Positions 24,490-33,128 of a stretch of 64,000 nucleotides of DNA are shown one piece after another. Position 1 is the first letter of the stretch. Every line of letters begins with the position of its first letter. Below the pieces are notes generated by a model. The model worked only from the letters and a program-made list of their open reading frames with translations, was not told where the DNA came from and made no database searches. Made by a program: the position numbers and the translations under genes. The stretch comes from JACCZX01 sp963801035. Lineage in GTDB: Bacteria; Pseudomonadota; Gammaproteobacteria; Burkholderiales; Burkholderiaceae_F. Location of the stretch: contig CAWDDF010000012.1 in NCBI GenBank assembly GCA_963801035.1, positions 1-64,000 on the forward strand, in the 5' to 3' direction.

Positions 24490-26610
24490 CTACTTACCGG
24501 ACGCTTCCCTCAGCGTCACGGCCAGATTGAACACCGGCTTCTCGCTCGTGTGGTCTTTTCGATCCGCTACAAAGTAACCATTCCGTTCAAACTGAAATTT
24601 GTCATCCGGCTTCGCGTGCGCAAGCGACGGCTCGACGTAGGCGCGTAGCACTTGCTTGCTGTTCGGATTGATCAGCGCACGAAAGTCCTTGTCGCCGGCA
24701 TCGGGATAAGGATCAGTGAACAGTCGATCGAACACCCGCACTTCTGCGGGAATGCTATCGGCGACCGACAACCAATGGATCGCGGCGCGGGTCTTGACGC
24801 TGTTGGCACCCGGCGAGCCGCTCTTGGTCTCAGGCAGGTACTCGGCATGAACTTCGACGACATGTCCCGCTGCATCTTTGACGACACTATGCGCGCGAAT
24901 CACATATCCGTAACGAAGGCGCACTGGCTGTCCAGCGCCGCCCGGACCGAGCGCAAGACGGTAGTAATCGGGGGGCGCGTTGTCCATGAAGTCCTCGGCC
25001 TCGATCCACATCTCGCGGCCGATGCGTAACGTGCGCGTTCCGAGCTCCGGCTTATGCGGATGCACGGGTGCCTGCGTTTCCTCAGTCAGATCGACGGGGA
25101 AGTTGTCGAGCACCAGTTTGATCGGGCGTAGCACCGCGGTCGCGCGCGGCACTGTGGGTTCCAGATCGTCGCGCAGTGCTTGTTCGAGCAGCGCGTAATC
25201 GATCCACTGCGGCGACTTACTGACACCGGTGCGATCCATGAAAAGTTGCAGGCTCTGCGGTGTATAGCCACGCCTGCGCAACCCGACGATCGTCGGCATC
25301 CGCGGATCGTCCCACCCGTCAACCAGCCCTTCATCAACCATCTGAAACAGCTTGCGCTTACTGGTCACAACGTAGGTCACCGCCAGCCGATTGAACTCAT
25401 GTTGATGCGGTAACAGGAACGGGTTGGCCTTGCGCTCGTCGAGCGCGGCTTGCAGCAGAGGGGTGAAGCACTGAGTCTGCTCGCGCAGCAGTTTGAAAAA
25501 GTCGTCCGAATCATGGACGGCAAGATCCGGATTCTTGCTCCACGAGGCGAACATTGTTTCCGCGCGGCGCTCATAGCGGCTTGCGCCTAACTTGTGGCCG
25601 TGGTTGCGGCAATGCAGTGCAAATTCACGGCGCGATTCGGTGCCGGCGTCGTATATCTTGTCGAGCATCCGCTTGACCGCTTCGTACTGCGGCCGCCGCA
25701 ACAGCGGCACGATGCGCTCGAGCACCCAGTCGTACCAGGGCCGCTGGTCTTCGAACTCCAACGTGCAGATCGAGTGCGTGATGTTCTCCAACGCGTCCTC
25801 GATCGGATGCGCATACGCATACAGCGGATAGACCACCCATTTAGTGCCGGTCATGTGGTGCTCGGCGAAGCGGATTCGGTAGATCACCGGGTCGCGCATG
25901 TTGATGTTGGGCGATGCCATGTCGACCTTCGCACGCAGCACCATCGTGCCTTCTGCGTGCTTGCCTGCGCGCATTTCTCGGAACAGCCGCAGCGATTCCG
26001 CAATCGGGCGGTCGCGGTACGGCGAATCGATGCCGACTTGCGTCAGCGTGCCGCGGTTGGCACGAATGTCATCGGCACTCTGCTGGTCGACATACGCGTA
26101 GCCGGTTTCGATCAAATATTCGGCAAAGCGATACATGTCCTCGAAGTAGTCGCTTGCGTGATACAGGTTCGACTCGGGTCCCCGCGCAGTCGCGTGCTCC
26201 CAATCAAATCCGATCCAGCGGACTGATTCGAGAATCGAATCGACGAACTCCTGGTCCTCCTTGACCGGATTCGTATCGTCGAACCGCATATGGCAGCGCC
26301 CGCCAAAATCGCGCGCGAGTCCAAAGTTCAGGCAGATCGATTTTGCGTGGCCGATGTGCAGATAGCCGTTCGGCTCAGGAGGAAAGCGCGTGCGAATTCT
26401 TGCCGGATCATCCGGTGCGTTGGCATGGACGTCGTAGGGTCCTGGATGGCCGGCCCACCGGCGCGGCTCATACGTACCGCGCACGAGATCATCAGTGATG
26501 ATGTTGCGGATGAAGTTGGTCGCCTGGCCGGCGGGCTTCTCTTCCGCCGCCTTGCTCCTACTGCCGCTCTTGCGATCAACCTTGCCGCCGCTGGCGACCC
26601 GCTTATCCAT
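24490..26610 (-). CDS. glnS: Glutaminyl-tRNA synthetase with large internal insert
   Basis: GlnRS charges tRNA-Gln. The class I motifs are PPEPNGYLHIGHAKS (HIGH) and VVTSKRKL (the KMSKS equivalent), and the C-terminal anticodon-binding beta barrels are intact. At 706 residues it is about 150 longer than E. coli GlnRS (554). About 40 of these are an N-terminal basic extension. About 94 form an insert between YDWVLERI and the KMSKS loop, containing RRPQYEAVKRMLDKIYDAG and ALHCRNHGHKLGASRYERR. The ATG at 26610 gives MDKRVASGG; an open frame continues upstream without similarity. It lies 52 bases after pepP in the same direction and is probably cotranscribed with it. Confidence 0.93.
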   Translation of the reverse strand: MDKRVASGGKVDRKSGSRSKAAEEKPAGQATNFIRNIITDDLVRGTYEPRRWAGHPGPYDVHANAPDDPARIRTRFPPEPNGYLHIGHAKSICLNFGLARDFGGRCHMRFDDTNPVKEDQEFVDSILESVRWIGFDWEHATARGPESNLYHASDYFEDMYRFAEYLIETGYAYVDQQSADDIRANRGTLTQVGIDSPYRDRPIAESLRLFREMRAGKHAEGTMVLRAKVDMASPNINMRDPVIYRIRFAEHHMTGTKWVVYPLYAYAHPIEDALENITHSICTLEFEDQRPWYDWVLERIVPLLRRPQYEAVKRMLDKIYDAGTESRREFALHCRNHGHKLGASRYERRAETMFASWSKNPDLAVHDSDDFFKLLREQTQCFTPLLQAALDERKANPFLLPHQHEFNRLAVTYVVTSKRKLFQMVDEGLVDGWDDPRMPTIVGLRRRGYTPQSLQLFMDRTGVSKSPQWIDYALLEQALRDDLEPTVPRATAVLRPIKLVLDNFPVDLTEETQAPVHPHKPELGTRTLRIGREMWIEAEDFMDNAPPDYYRLALGPGGAGQPVRLRYGYVIRAHSVVKDAAGHVVEVHAEYLPETKSGSPGANSVKTRAAIHWLSVADSIPAEVRVFDRLFTDPYPDAGDKDFRALINPNSKQVLRAYVEPSLAHAKPDDKFQFERNGYFVADRKDHTSEKPVFNLAVTLREASGK

Positions 26611-26662
26611 CGATGCTGCTACGCGCCGTCGACAAAACGCGCGATTGTAGCGATGCCGACAG

Positions 26663-28498
26663 CTAGATGGCCTCCGTGCGCAGTTGCAGCCAGGTGGCCG
26701 CGGCGTCCCGGACATGCGGACCAACCCTGCGGCGCACTTCAGCGTGATAAGTGTTCAACCATTTGACTTCATCATCGCGCAACAGCGAGCGCTCGATCAA
26801 GCGCGTGTCGATCGGCGATAGCGTCAACGTCTCAAACTGCAGGAATTCGCCGAACTCGCTCGGTTCCTGCAGCGTCGCTGGTACGTTCAGAACCAGATTT
26901 TCAATTCGCACGCCCCAGCGACCCGGTCGGTAGATCCCTGGCTCGTTTGACGTGACCATGCCAGGTTCCATCGCAGTCTGCGGCTCTGGTGGCAAATGCG
27001 GCGTAATACCGTGCGGGCCCTCATGAACGTTCAGGAAATAACCTACGCCATGCCCTGTTCCGTGGCCGAAATCAACGCCGGCAGCCCAGATGGGTGCGCG
27101 TGCGAGTGTGTCGAGCATCGGGCTGCGCGTGCCACGCGGAAATCGGGCGACTGATAACGCGATCATTCCCTTGAGCACCAGCGTGTAGTCGCGACGCTGC
27201 TCGGGCGTGGTCTGGCCAACCGGCACCACGCGCGTGATGTCGGTCGTGCCGTATTCGTACTGGCCACCGGAATCAATCAGCAGCAGGCCATTGCCGACTG
27301 TGCCGCGCATACAGATCGTTGCATGTGCATCTTCAGTGGCTCGATAGTGCGGCAACGCGCCGTTGGCGTTGAAGCCCGCGATCGGGTGAAAGCTGGGGCA
27401 GACATAACCCGGACGCTTCTCGCGCGCCTCGACGACTTTTTGCCCGACCGTCATTTCGGTGATCGTCTCGTGGCCTAGCGCTGCCTCGAACCACGAAAAG
27501 AAATCGGCAAGTGCCGCGCCGTCCTGTTCCATCGCGTGACGAATGTGATGGGCCTCGGCATCGGTCTTACGGCTCTTCGCCAGCGTCGACGGATTGATGG
27601 CTTCGATGATCTGCACGCGGTCCGGTACTGACTGCTGTAGCCCGAGCGTGATACGACGCGGATCGACCAGCAGCTTCGCATTAGGTGGCAGCGCTTGCAA
27701 CGTTGCAACGGCGTCGTCATAGCGAGCCAACGTGATGCCGTCTGCAGCCAGCCGCGATGCAAGCTTTTCGTTTACCTTGCCTTCGGCGACAAACAATGTG
27801 GCGTTTTTCGCATCGAGCAGCAGGTGCGAAATGAAGACCGGGTTGTAATTGACGTCGCCACCGCGCAGGTTTGTGAGCCACGCGATGTCATCGAGTGTGG
27901 ATATCCAATGATGCGTCGCGCCGAGCTGTTTCATTTGCTGGCGGACGGCTGCGAGCTTGTCCGCGCGCGGAGTTGGCGCAAACGGCGCCAGATGTTCGTA
28001 GACCGGCTGTGCCGGCAACGCAGCGCGGTCGTCCCACACGTCGTTCAGCACGTCCAGATCCGTGCGCAGCTCGATTCCGCGCTCGCTGAGCACTGCTTGC
28101 AACGCTCGCGCGCTGGCAAGTCCGAGCACCGCACCGTCGACGGCGACTTGCGCTCCCGATGCGACATGCTCGGCGAGCCAGTCGACATGCGCTGAGCTGC
28201 CCGCCCCACCGATCTTCATCAGCTCGATGCCGGTTCCGGCAAGCTGACCTTCTGCCTGCGCCCAGTAGCGGCTATCGGCCCATACGCCCGCAAAATCGTC
28301 TGTCACCACCAGAGTTCCGACAGAACCGGTAAATCCGGACAGCCATTCGCGGCCCTGCCACCGCTCCGGTAGGTATTCGGAAAGATGTGGGTCGCTAGAT
28401 GGCACAACCACCGCGGCGACGCCGTGACGCTGCATCGCGCGCCGTAGTTTTTCGATGCGGGAGCGAACGGTGCCGCGGCGGGCGTCGATGGTGTCCAT
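26663..28498 (-). CDS. pepP: Xaa-Pro aminopeptidase (M24B family, three-domain type)
   Basis: This cytoplasmic metallopeptidase removes an N-terminal residue preceding proline. The 611-residue length and three-domain layout resemble eukaryotic-type APP1 rather than the 440-residue E. coli PepP. Two creatinase-like N-terminal domains precede the catalytic pita-bread domain. The five metal ligands are recognisable: two Asp in LIDSGGQYEYGTTDITRV, His in FGHGTGHGVGYF, and two Glu in TSNEPGIYRPGRWGVRIENL. A short M24 C-terminal domain ends the protein. ATG at 28498 gives MDTIDARRG. The glnS gene follows after 52 bases. Confidence 0.92.
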   Translation of the reverse strand: MDTIDARRGTVRSRIEKLRRAMQRHGVAAVVVPSSDPHLSEYLPERWQGREWLSGFTGSVGTLVVTDDFAGVWADSRYWAQAEGQLAGTGIELMKIGGAGSSAHVDWLAEHVASGAQVAVDGAVLGLASARALQAVLSERGIELRTDLDVLNDVWDDRAALPAQPVYEHLAPFAPTPRADKLAAVRQQMKQLGATHHWISTLDDIAWLTNLRGGDVNYNPVFISHLLLDAKNATLFVAEGKVNEKLASRLAADGITLARYDDAVATLQALPPNAKLLVDPRRITLGLQQSVPDRVQIIEAINPSTLAKSRKTDAEAHHIRHAMEQDGAALADFFSWFEAALGHETITEMTVGQKVVEAREKRPGYVCPSFHPIAGFNANGALPHYRATEDAHATICMRGTVGNGLLLIDSGGQYEYGTTDITRVVPVGQTTPEQRRDYTLVLKGMIALSVARFPRGTRSPMLDTLARAPIWAAGVDFGHGTGHGVGYFLNVHEGPHGITPHLPPEPQTAMEPGMVTSNEPGIYRPGRWGVRIENLVLNVPATLQEPSEFGEFLQFETLTLSPIDTRLIERSLLRDDEVKWLNTYHAEVRRRVGPHVRDAAATWLQLRTEAI

Positions 28499-28560
28499 TG
28501 CAGGCTCTGACAAGAACAAAATCGAAGTGTAGAGCCGGAGGTTGCTCCGACGGTATCGAG

Positions 28561-30216
28561 CTAACGGTTGCTGAGGCGCTCCGACCAACCCGGAACTCGT
28601 CGCTCCATTGTCCGCACTATATTTTCGTTCACTCGTTCTCGAAACTGTGCGTCGGGCGCTGCAATGGACGATGCCTGCGCATGAAAGGTGCGAGTGCCAA
28701 GAGCCGCTGCCAATGGTAGCGAGCGCATCGGAACCGCGAACACGTCAGTGCGGTTTGCTGTGTCGCCACTATTGGTGCGCACGTAGACCGGAATGAAGAC
28801 GTTATTAGCACTGCTCAACGCGTGGTAATCGCCAATAAATAACCCGCGTGAGAAAGGCGCAGTGAGCATGTCGAATGCGGCAGTCAAACGATTCTCCTGC
28901 CATGTGACGCCATCGGTGGAGCGCGCAAAAATGAGTTCGGTCGGCAAGCTTGCCGGGTCGGGTGTATTCGAACGAAAGTCGTAATACGTCACGCCGATTG
29001 TTCCATTGGCGCGCACGTGCACGCTCGGCGTGAATGCCTGGGCGGTAGGCGCCGAATTGACCTGGACGGGGTTGCTCCAGGTCAGGCCGCCGTCAATCGA
29101 GCGCGACAGCGCGATACCGTCGCGTGCACCTCCCGAAAATCGTGCGTCTTGCCAGACGACGTAAAGGTCGCCGTTGGGTGCAACCGCGATCTGACCGAGG
29201 CCTGCACCGTCACGAATCAAGGTGCCGGTTTCGGGATCCCGCGCGCCGACTGCGAGCAGATTGGCGATTCGAATCGGAACGCTCCAGCTTCCTCCCTTGT
29301 CGTTTGATCGCAATATGTTGAGAGTCGCGGTGATCTGACCCCCCGCGCCTTCATCGAGCTGCGTAAACAAGTTGATCAGCGTTCCGTTTGGAAGCACCAC
29401 GATCACGTTGCCGATCGTCTGGCTGCTTAGGCCTGGGTCAAAGATCGAGCGCGCACCTTCCCAGGTATTTCCGCCGTCCGTCGTGCGCGCGAAAAATGAC
29501 GGGCCGCCGCCGCTGGCAGCAAGTCGATCCCAGACGGCGTAAACATAATTGGGATCAGTTGGGTCGGCGGTGATCGTATTCTTGTCGTTGAAGAAAGCTC
29601 CGCCATCTTGAATCAGTGTCGACGGATTGCTCCACGTTCGACCTGAATCGGTCGAGCGGCTCACCAGCATCGCGCTGACCGACCCCGGCGTCAGCGATGC
29701 ACCCTGCGTCGCCAGCGCCATTTGAAATGCATTTCCATTCGGCGCGAAGGTCACCCACGGATCGGTAGCGCGTTCGTAGTCGCCGCCATTGGCGGCACTG
29801 CCGCCGCCGCAACGCGTAAACGGCGCTGTCGTGCTGGCCCAGGTTGCTCCGCCATCGAGTGAAACCGCACCCACCAATCCGTTGGAAAGTCCGGTTGACC
29901 AGCGATCCTGTTGCCAGACTGCAACGATGTTGGCGGGATTTGCTGGATTGACCGCCACGTAAGGCTCAACCTCTGCGTTTCGGTATTCGGTACCTCCGAG
30001 CGCTCCGCCGGTGCAGCTCGCCGCATACGGTGTATCGCCAGACACGCGAATGGGCGTGTCGCCGATCAGCGGTGGAAGCACAACGGCCGGTGGCACCGGT
30101 GCGGGTGCGATCGGAGTTGGTGCTGGGCCCGAGTCGGAGCCGCCGCCGCAGCCTGCGAGCGACGCTGCGAGCACGGCGGCCCAGAGGCGGTGGTGTGAAG
30201 GTATCGTTCCTGTCAT
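28561..30216 (-). CDS. Asp-box (BNR repeat) lipoprotein, sialidase-like propeller
   Basis: The 551-residue product has a lipoprotein signal (LAASLAGC, Cys near 23), a Pro-rich linker and a beta-propeller body. Asp-box repeats (S-x-D-x-G-x-T-W) are clear: SLDGGATW, STDSGRTW, TTDGGNTW, SNDKGGSW, SIDGGLTW and a degenerate STDGVTW. The fold is that of sialidases and related exo-acting glycosidases, but the arginine triad and the FRIP motif of true sialidases are not obvious, so I do not claim sialidase activity. It should be anchored at the envelope. It lies 62 bases upstream of pepP in the same direction. Confidence 0.78.
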   Translation of the reverse strand: MTGTIPSHHRLWAAVLAASLAGCGGGSDSGPAPTPIAPAPVPPAVVLPPLIGDTPIRVSGDTPYAASCTGGALGGTEYRNAEVEPYVAVNPANPANIVAVWQQDRWSTGLSNGLVGAVSLDGGATWASTTAPFTRCGGGSAANGGDYERATDPWVTFAPNGNAFQMALATQGASLTPGSVSAMLVSRSTDSGRTWSNPSTLIQDGGAFFNDKNTITADPTDPNYVYAVWDRLAASGGGPSFFARTTDGGNTWEGARSIFDPGLSSQTIGNVIVVLPNGTLINLFTQLDEGAGGQITATLNILRSNDKGGSWSVPIRIANLLAVGARDPETGTLIRDGAGLGQIAVAPNGDLYVVWQDARFSGGARDGIALSRSIDGGLTWSNPVQVNSAPTAQAFTPSVHVRANGTIGVTYYDFRSNTPDPASLPTELIFARSTDGVTWQENRLTAAFDMLTAPFSRGLFIGDYHALSSANNVFIPVYVRTNSGDTANRTDVFAVPMRSLPLAAALGTRTFHAQASSIAAPDAQFRERVNENIVRTMERRVPGWSERLSNR

Positions 30217-30440
30217 CTAATAAGTTTCGAGGATCGTTTAACAGGGTGGATTCTGACAGTGCGCGCCATCGACTGAGACCATTAACCATCTCGCGGGATA
30301 CGTACAGGCAAACGATCATCCGGAAAACCAGTGAATTCAGTGGCGTGAGCGGTCAATCGCGAGTGTTCATTGTGGCCCCGCGTGAGTTACGCTGGCGCCG
30401 TTACCCGATGCGCACGATGATTGCATTCGACTCCTTGTAA

Positions 30441-32978
30441 ATGGCGTCTGAATTGATCCGCAAAGCCAAGGTGCCGACGCTGGCCGGCGTCGACGCGGAA
30501 GGGGTTTCTGCGGCGTGCGATCAGTGCGGTGATTCGTTGGCCGGGTTGCGAGTTGTGCGGCGCCCTGTCGGCGCAACGATGCGCGCGTTCTGCTGCAACG
30601 GCTGCGCATTTATTGCTGAGCAACTGTTCCTGGCGCAGGCAGGCACCCGCGATCGCGCATTGTTGAATGCAACGATCGCCGCTGAAGCCGAAGCAAGTTC
30701 CGCGGCTATCGAGGCCGCTACGGCCGCTGGCTCCCACTTGCAGCTTTCGATACGCGGCATGGTATGCACTGCATGCGCGCTGATGATCGAGGAGAGCCTG
30801 CGCACGGTGCCCGGCGTGGTCAAGGCGAGCGTTGATTTCGCAACGCACGCGGCATACATCGCCTTCGATCCAAAACTGGTTACGCGTGGCGAGTTGCAGC
30901 GCGCGATCGAGCGTGCCGGCTACGACGCCGGCCGCGTGCCGCGCGACGACGCGCGCATCGATGCACAGGTTCGCCGGATCGATCTGCTGCGAGTGGTCAT
31001 CGCATGGTTAGCGACTACCCAAGTGTTGATGCTTTCGCTGCCGCTGTACGTCGCATCTCCCGGCGCCATCAGTTCGGAAATCGAGCGACTGCTGCAGGGT
31101 GCGAGCTTCGTGCTTATTCTGCCGGCGCTGCTTTTTTCGGCGCAGCCACTTTATCGCGCCGCGTGGAGTCAGCTTCGAATGTGGCGAACGGCTGCGATTG
31201 GCCTTGAACTCCCCACCGTTGTGGCGATCAGTGTCGCGGTGGGCGCAAGCGCCTTTTCTGCTGTGACGGGCCGCGGTGTAATCTGCTTCGACGCGGTGGC
31301 GCTGATCATCGCGTTCGCGATCACGTCGCGCTGGGTGCTGGCGGGCGGCGTCTGTGTTGCGCGCTCGCACGTCGAGGCTGCGCGCCGACAGTCCACCAGT
31401 GCGCTGCGGTTGGTCGCATTTCCATCGTCGCTTGCTACCGAATCGGTCGCCGCACAGCAGTTGAAGCCTGGCGCACGCGTTCTGGTCCCGCCCGGCGAAG
31501 CGGTGCCCTCGGATGGCGTCGTCGTTCACGGTCGGTCGAGCTCCTCGCAGGCGTCATTGACCGGTGAATCGCTTCCAGTCGAGAAATCGGCCGGTGCGCC
31601 GGTGCTGGCAGGCGCGATTAACCTCGATCAACCGTTGGTGATCGAAGTCGGCCGCAGCGGCACCGAATCGAGCTCGCTCGCGTTGCAGCGCATGGCCGAA
31701 GAGGCAGGCCGTGAGCGCCCTCGAACCGATGAGCTTGCAGCGCGTTTCGCTGCGCCGTACTTATGGCTGATGGGCTCAGCTGCACTAATGACATTGCTTG
31801 GCTGGCTGCTCGTCGATCCTGCGCGGGCTGTACCGAGCGTGATCGCGGTGCTGATTGCAGCATGTCCGTGCGCATTGTTATTAGCCTCCTCCTCCGCGAC
31901 TGCAGCGGCGCAATCCGTGCTGGCCCGACGCGGTGTTCTGGTCGCCCGCAACTGCGCGATCGAGGCACTCGCCAGTGCCGATCTGCTCGCATGCGACAAG
32001 ACCGGCACACTGACCACGGGCGAGCCACGCCTGTTGCGCCAACTGCTGTTGCGTACCGCCGATCCCGAATACACGTTGGCGATCGCCGCTGCAATGGAGA
32101 CTCTGTCAACGCATCCTTATGCGCGTGCGCTGATCGGCGCCGTGCAGTCGCTTGGAAAGTCGCTGCCGCCGCTGACCGATGGACGCGTCGAGGCGTCTGC
32201 TGGCATCGAGGCCACTGTCGGCGGCCGTCGGTACCGGCTCGGAAAAATGGAATTTGCGCTGGTCGACAAGCAAGTTTCCCAGCGCGCCGATGTCGCGGCA
32301 ATCGCAGCGCGCGAGGGGCTGCACGCGGCCAGCACGATCGTCCTGGCGGATGCCGAAGGGCCAGTGGCGCTTTTCGTCTTCGGCGAGCGGCTGCGCGACG
32401 ACGCAGCATGCCTGATCGACACCGTTGCCGAGCGCGGTGTCGAGCCGATATTGATCTCGGGCGACAGGCGCGCACCGGTGCACGCAGTTGCTGCCGCGCT
32501 TGGCATCGAGCGGGCACTAGCGCATCAAACGCCGCACAGCAAATGCGAATGGGTAGTAGGTCAGCAGCGGGCCGGGAACAAGGTGGCCATGTTGGGCGAT
32601 GGCATCAACGACGCGCCCGCGCTGGCTCGCGCCGATGTATCGATCGCATTGGCCGATGGGTCGGCAACCGCGCAGCAGCGCGCGGATTTGATCGTGCAGT
32701 CTTCGCGTCTGGTGGATATCGCGTATGCGTTCACCGTGGCGCGCAAAGCGATGCGCCTGGCGCATCAGAACCTCGGCCTGGCGCTCGGATGCAACGTCAG
32801 TTTTATCGCGCTCGCCGCACTTGGAATCACGTCGCCGGCGGCTGCAGTCGCCGGCACCGCCGGCAGCACGTTGTTGGTGCTCGCGAACGCTGCGCGACTG
32901 CTACGCAGTGACGACGTCCGTCAGGGCGGAGCAAGGCGCACACCGGTTGGCCGTTTGAGCTTGCGCGGAACTTCCTGA
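30441..32978 (+). CDS. CcoI/CtpA-like heavy-metal (Cu+) P1B-type ATPase
   Basis: This inner-membrane ATPase exports a soft metal, most likely Cu+ for insertion into cytochrome oxidase. The 845-residue protein begins with a Cys-rich domain typical of the FixI/CcoI branch (C26xxC29, and CCNGC at 51-55). An HMA domain follows with GMVCTAC (C109, C112), then eight hydrophobic segments. The ion-translocation motif is ACPCALLL, the phosphorylated aspartate is D519 in DKTGT, and TGES, STHPYA and GDGINDAPALA are present. CcoI normally sits with ccoNOP and ccoG; none is in this window. The ATG has no strong ribosome site. Confidence 0.9.
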   Translation: MASELIRKAKVPTLAGVDAEGVSAACDQCGDSLAGLRVVRRPVGATMRAFCCNGCAFIAEQLFLAQAGTRDRALLNATIAAEAEASSAAIEAATAAGSHLQLSIRGMVCTACALMIEESLRTVPGVVKASVDFATHAAYIAFDPKLVTRGELQRAIERAGYDAGRVPRDDARIDAQVRRIDLLRVVIAWLATTQVLMLSLPLYVASPGAISSEIERLLQGASFVLILPALLFSAQPLYRAAWSQLRMWRTAAIGLELPTVVAISVAVGASAFSAVTGRGVICFDAVALIIAFAITSRWVLAGGVCVARSHVEAARRQSTSALRLVAFPSSLATESVAAQQLKPGARVLVPPGEAVPSDGVVVHGRSSSSQASLTGESLPVEKSAGAPVLAGAINLDQPLVIEVGRSGTESSSLALQRMAEEAGRERPRTDELAARFAAPYLWLMGSAALMTLLGWLLVDPARAVPSVIAVLIAACPCALLLASSSATAAAQSVLARRGVLVARNCAIEALASADLLACDKTGTLTTGEPRLLRQLLLRTADPEYTLAIAAAMETLSTHPYARALIGAVQSLGKSLPPLTDGRVEASAGIEATVGGRRYRLGKMEFALVDKQVSQRADVAAIAAREGLHAASTIVLADAEGPVALFVFGERLRDDAACLIDTVAERGVEPILISGDRRAPVHAVAAALGIERALAHQTPHSKCEWVVGQQRAGNKVAMLGDGINDAPALARADVSIALADGSATAQQRADLIVQSSRLVDIAYAFTVARKAMRLAHQNLGLALGCNVSFIALAALGITSPAAAVAGTAGSTLLVLANAARLLRSDDVRQGGARRTPVGRLSLRGTS

Positions 32979-33128
32979 TCAATTAGCGGTTGTGGTGCTG
33001 TCGCGCCGCTGTCGCTCTCCACGCTGCTGTTCCTGTTTCTGGTCAAAGTTGCTGCGCGCGAGTCAGCGCGTTGCGCAAGTATCATCTACCGCTTGATCCA
33101 GAGAGGCGCGCACGTAGCGCCTGCAGTC

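Noticed and set aside
30217..30440. A possible gene between the Asp-box lipoprotein and the copper ATPase.
   Set aside because: The frames are short, lack ribosome sites and show no recognisable sequence; the region is taken as the divergent promoter zone.
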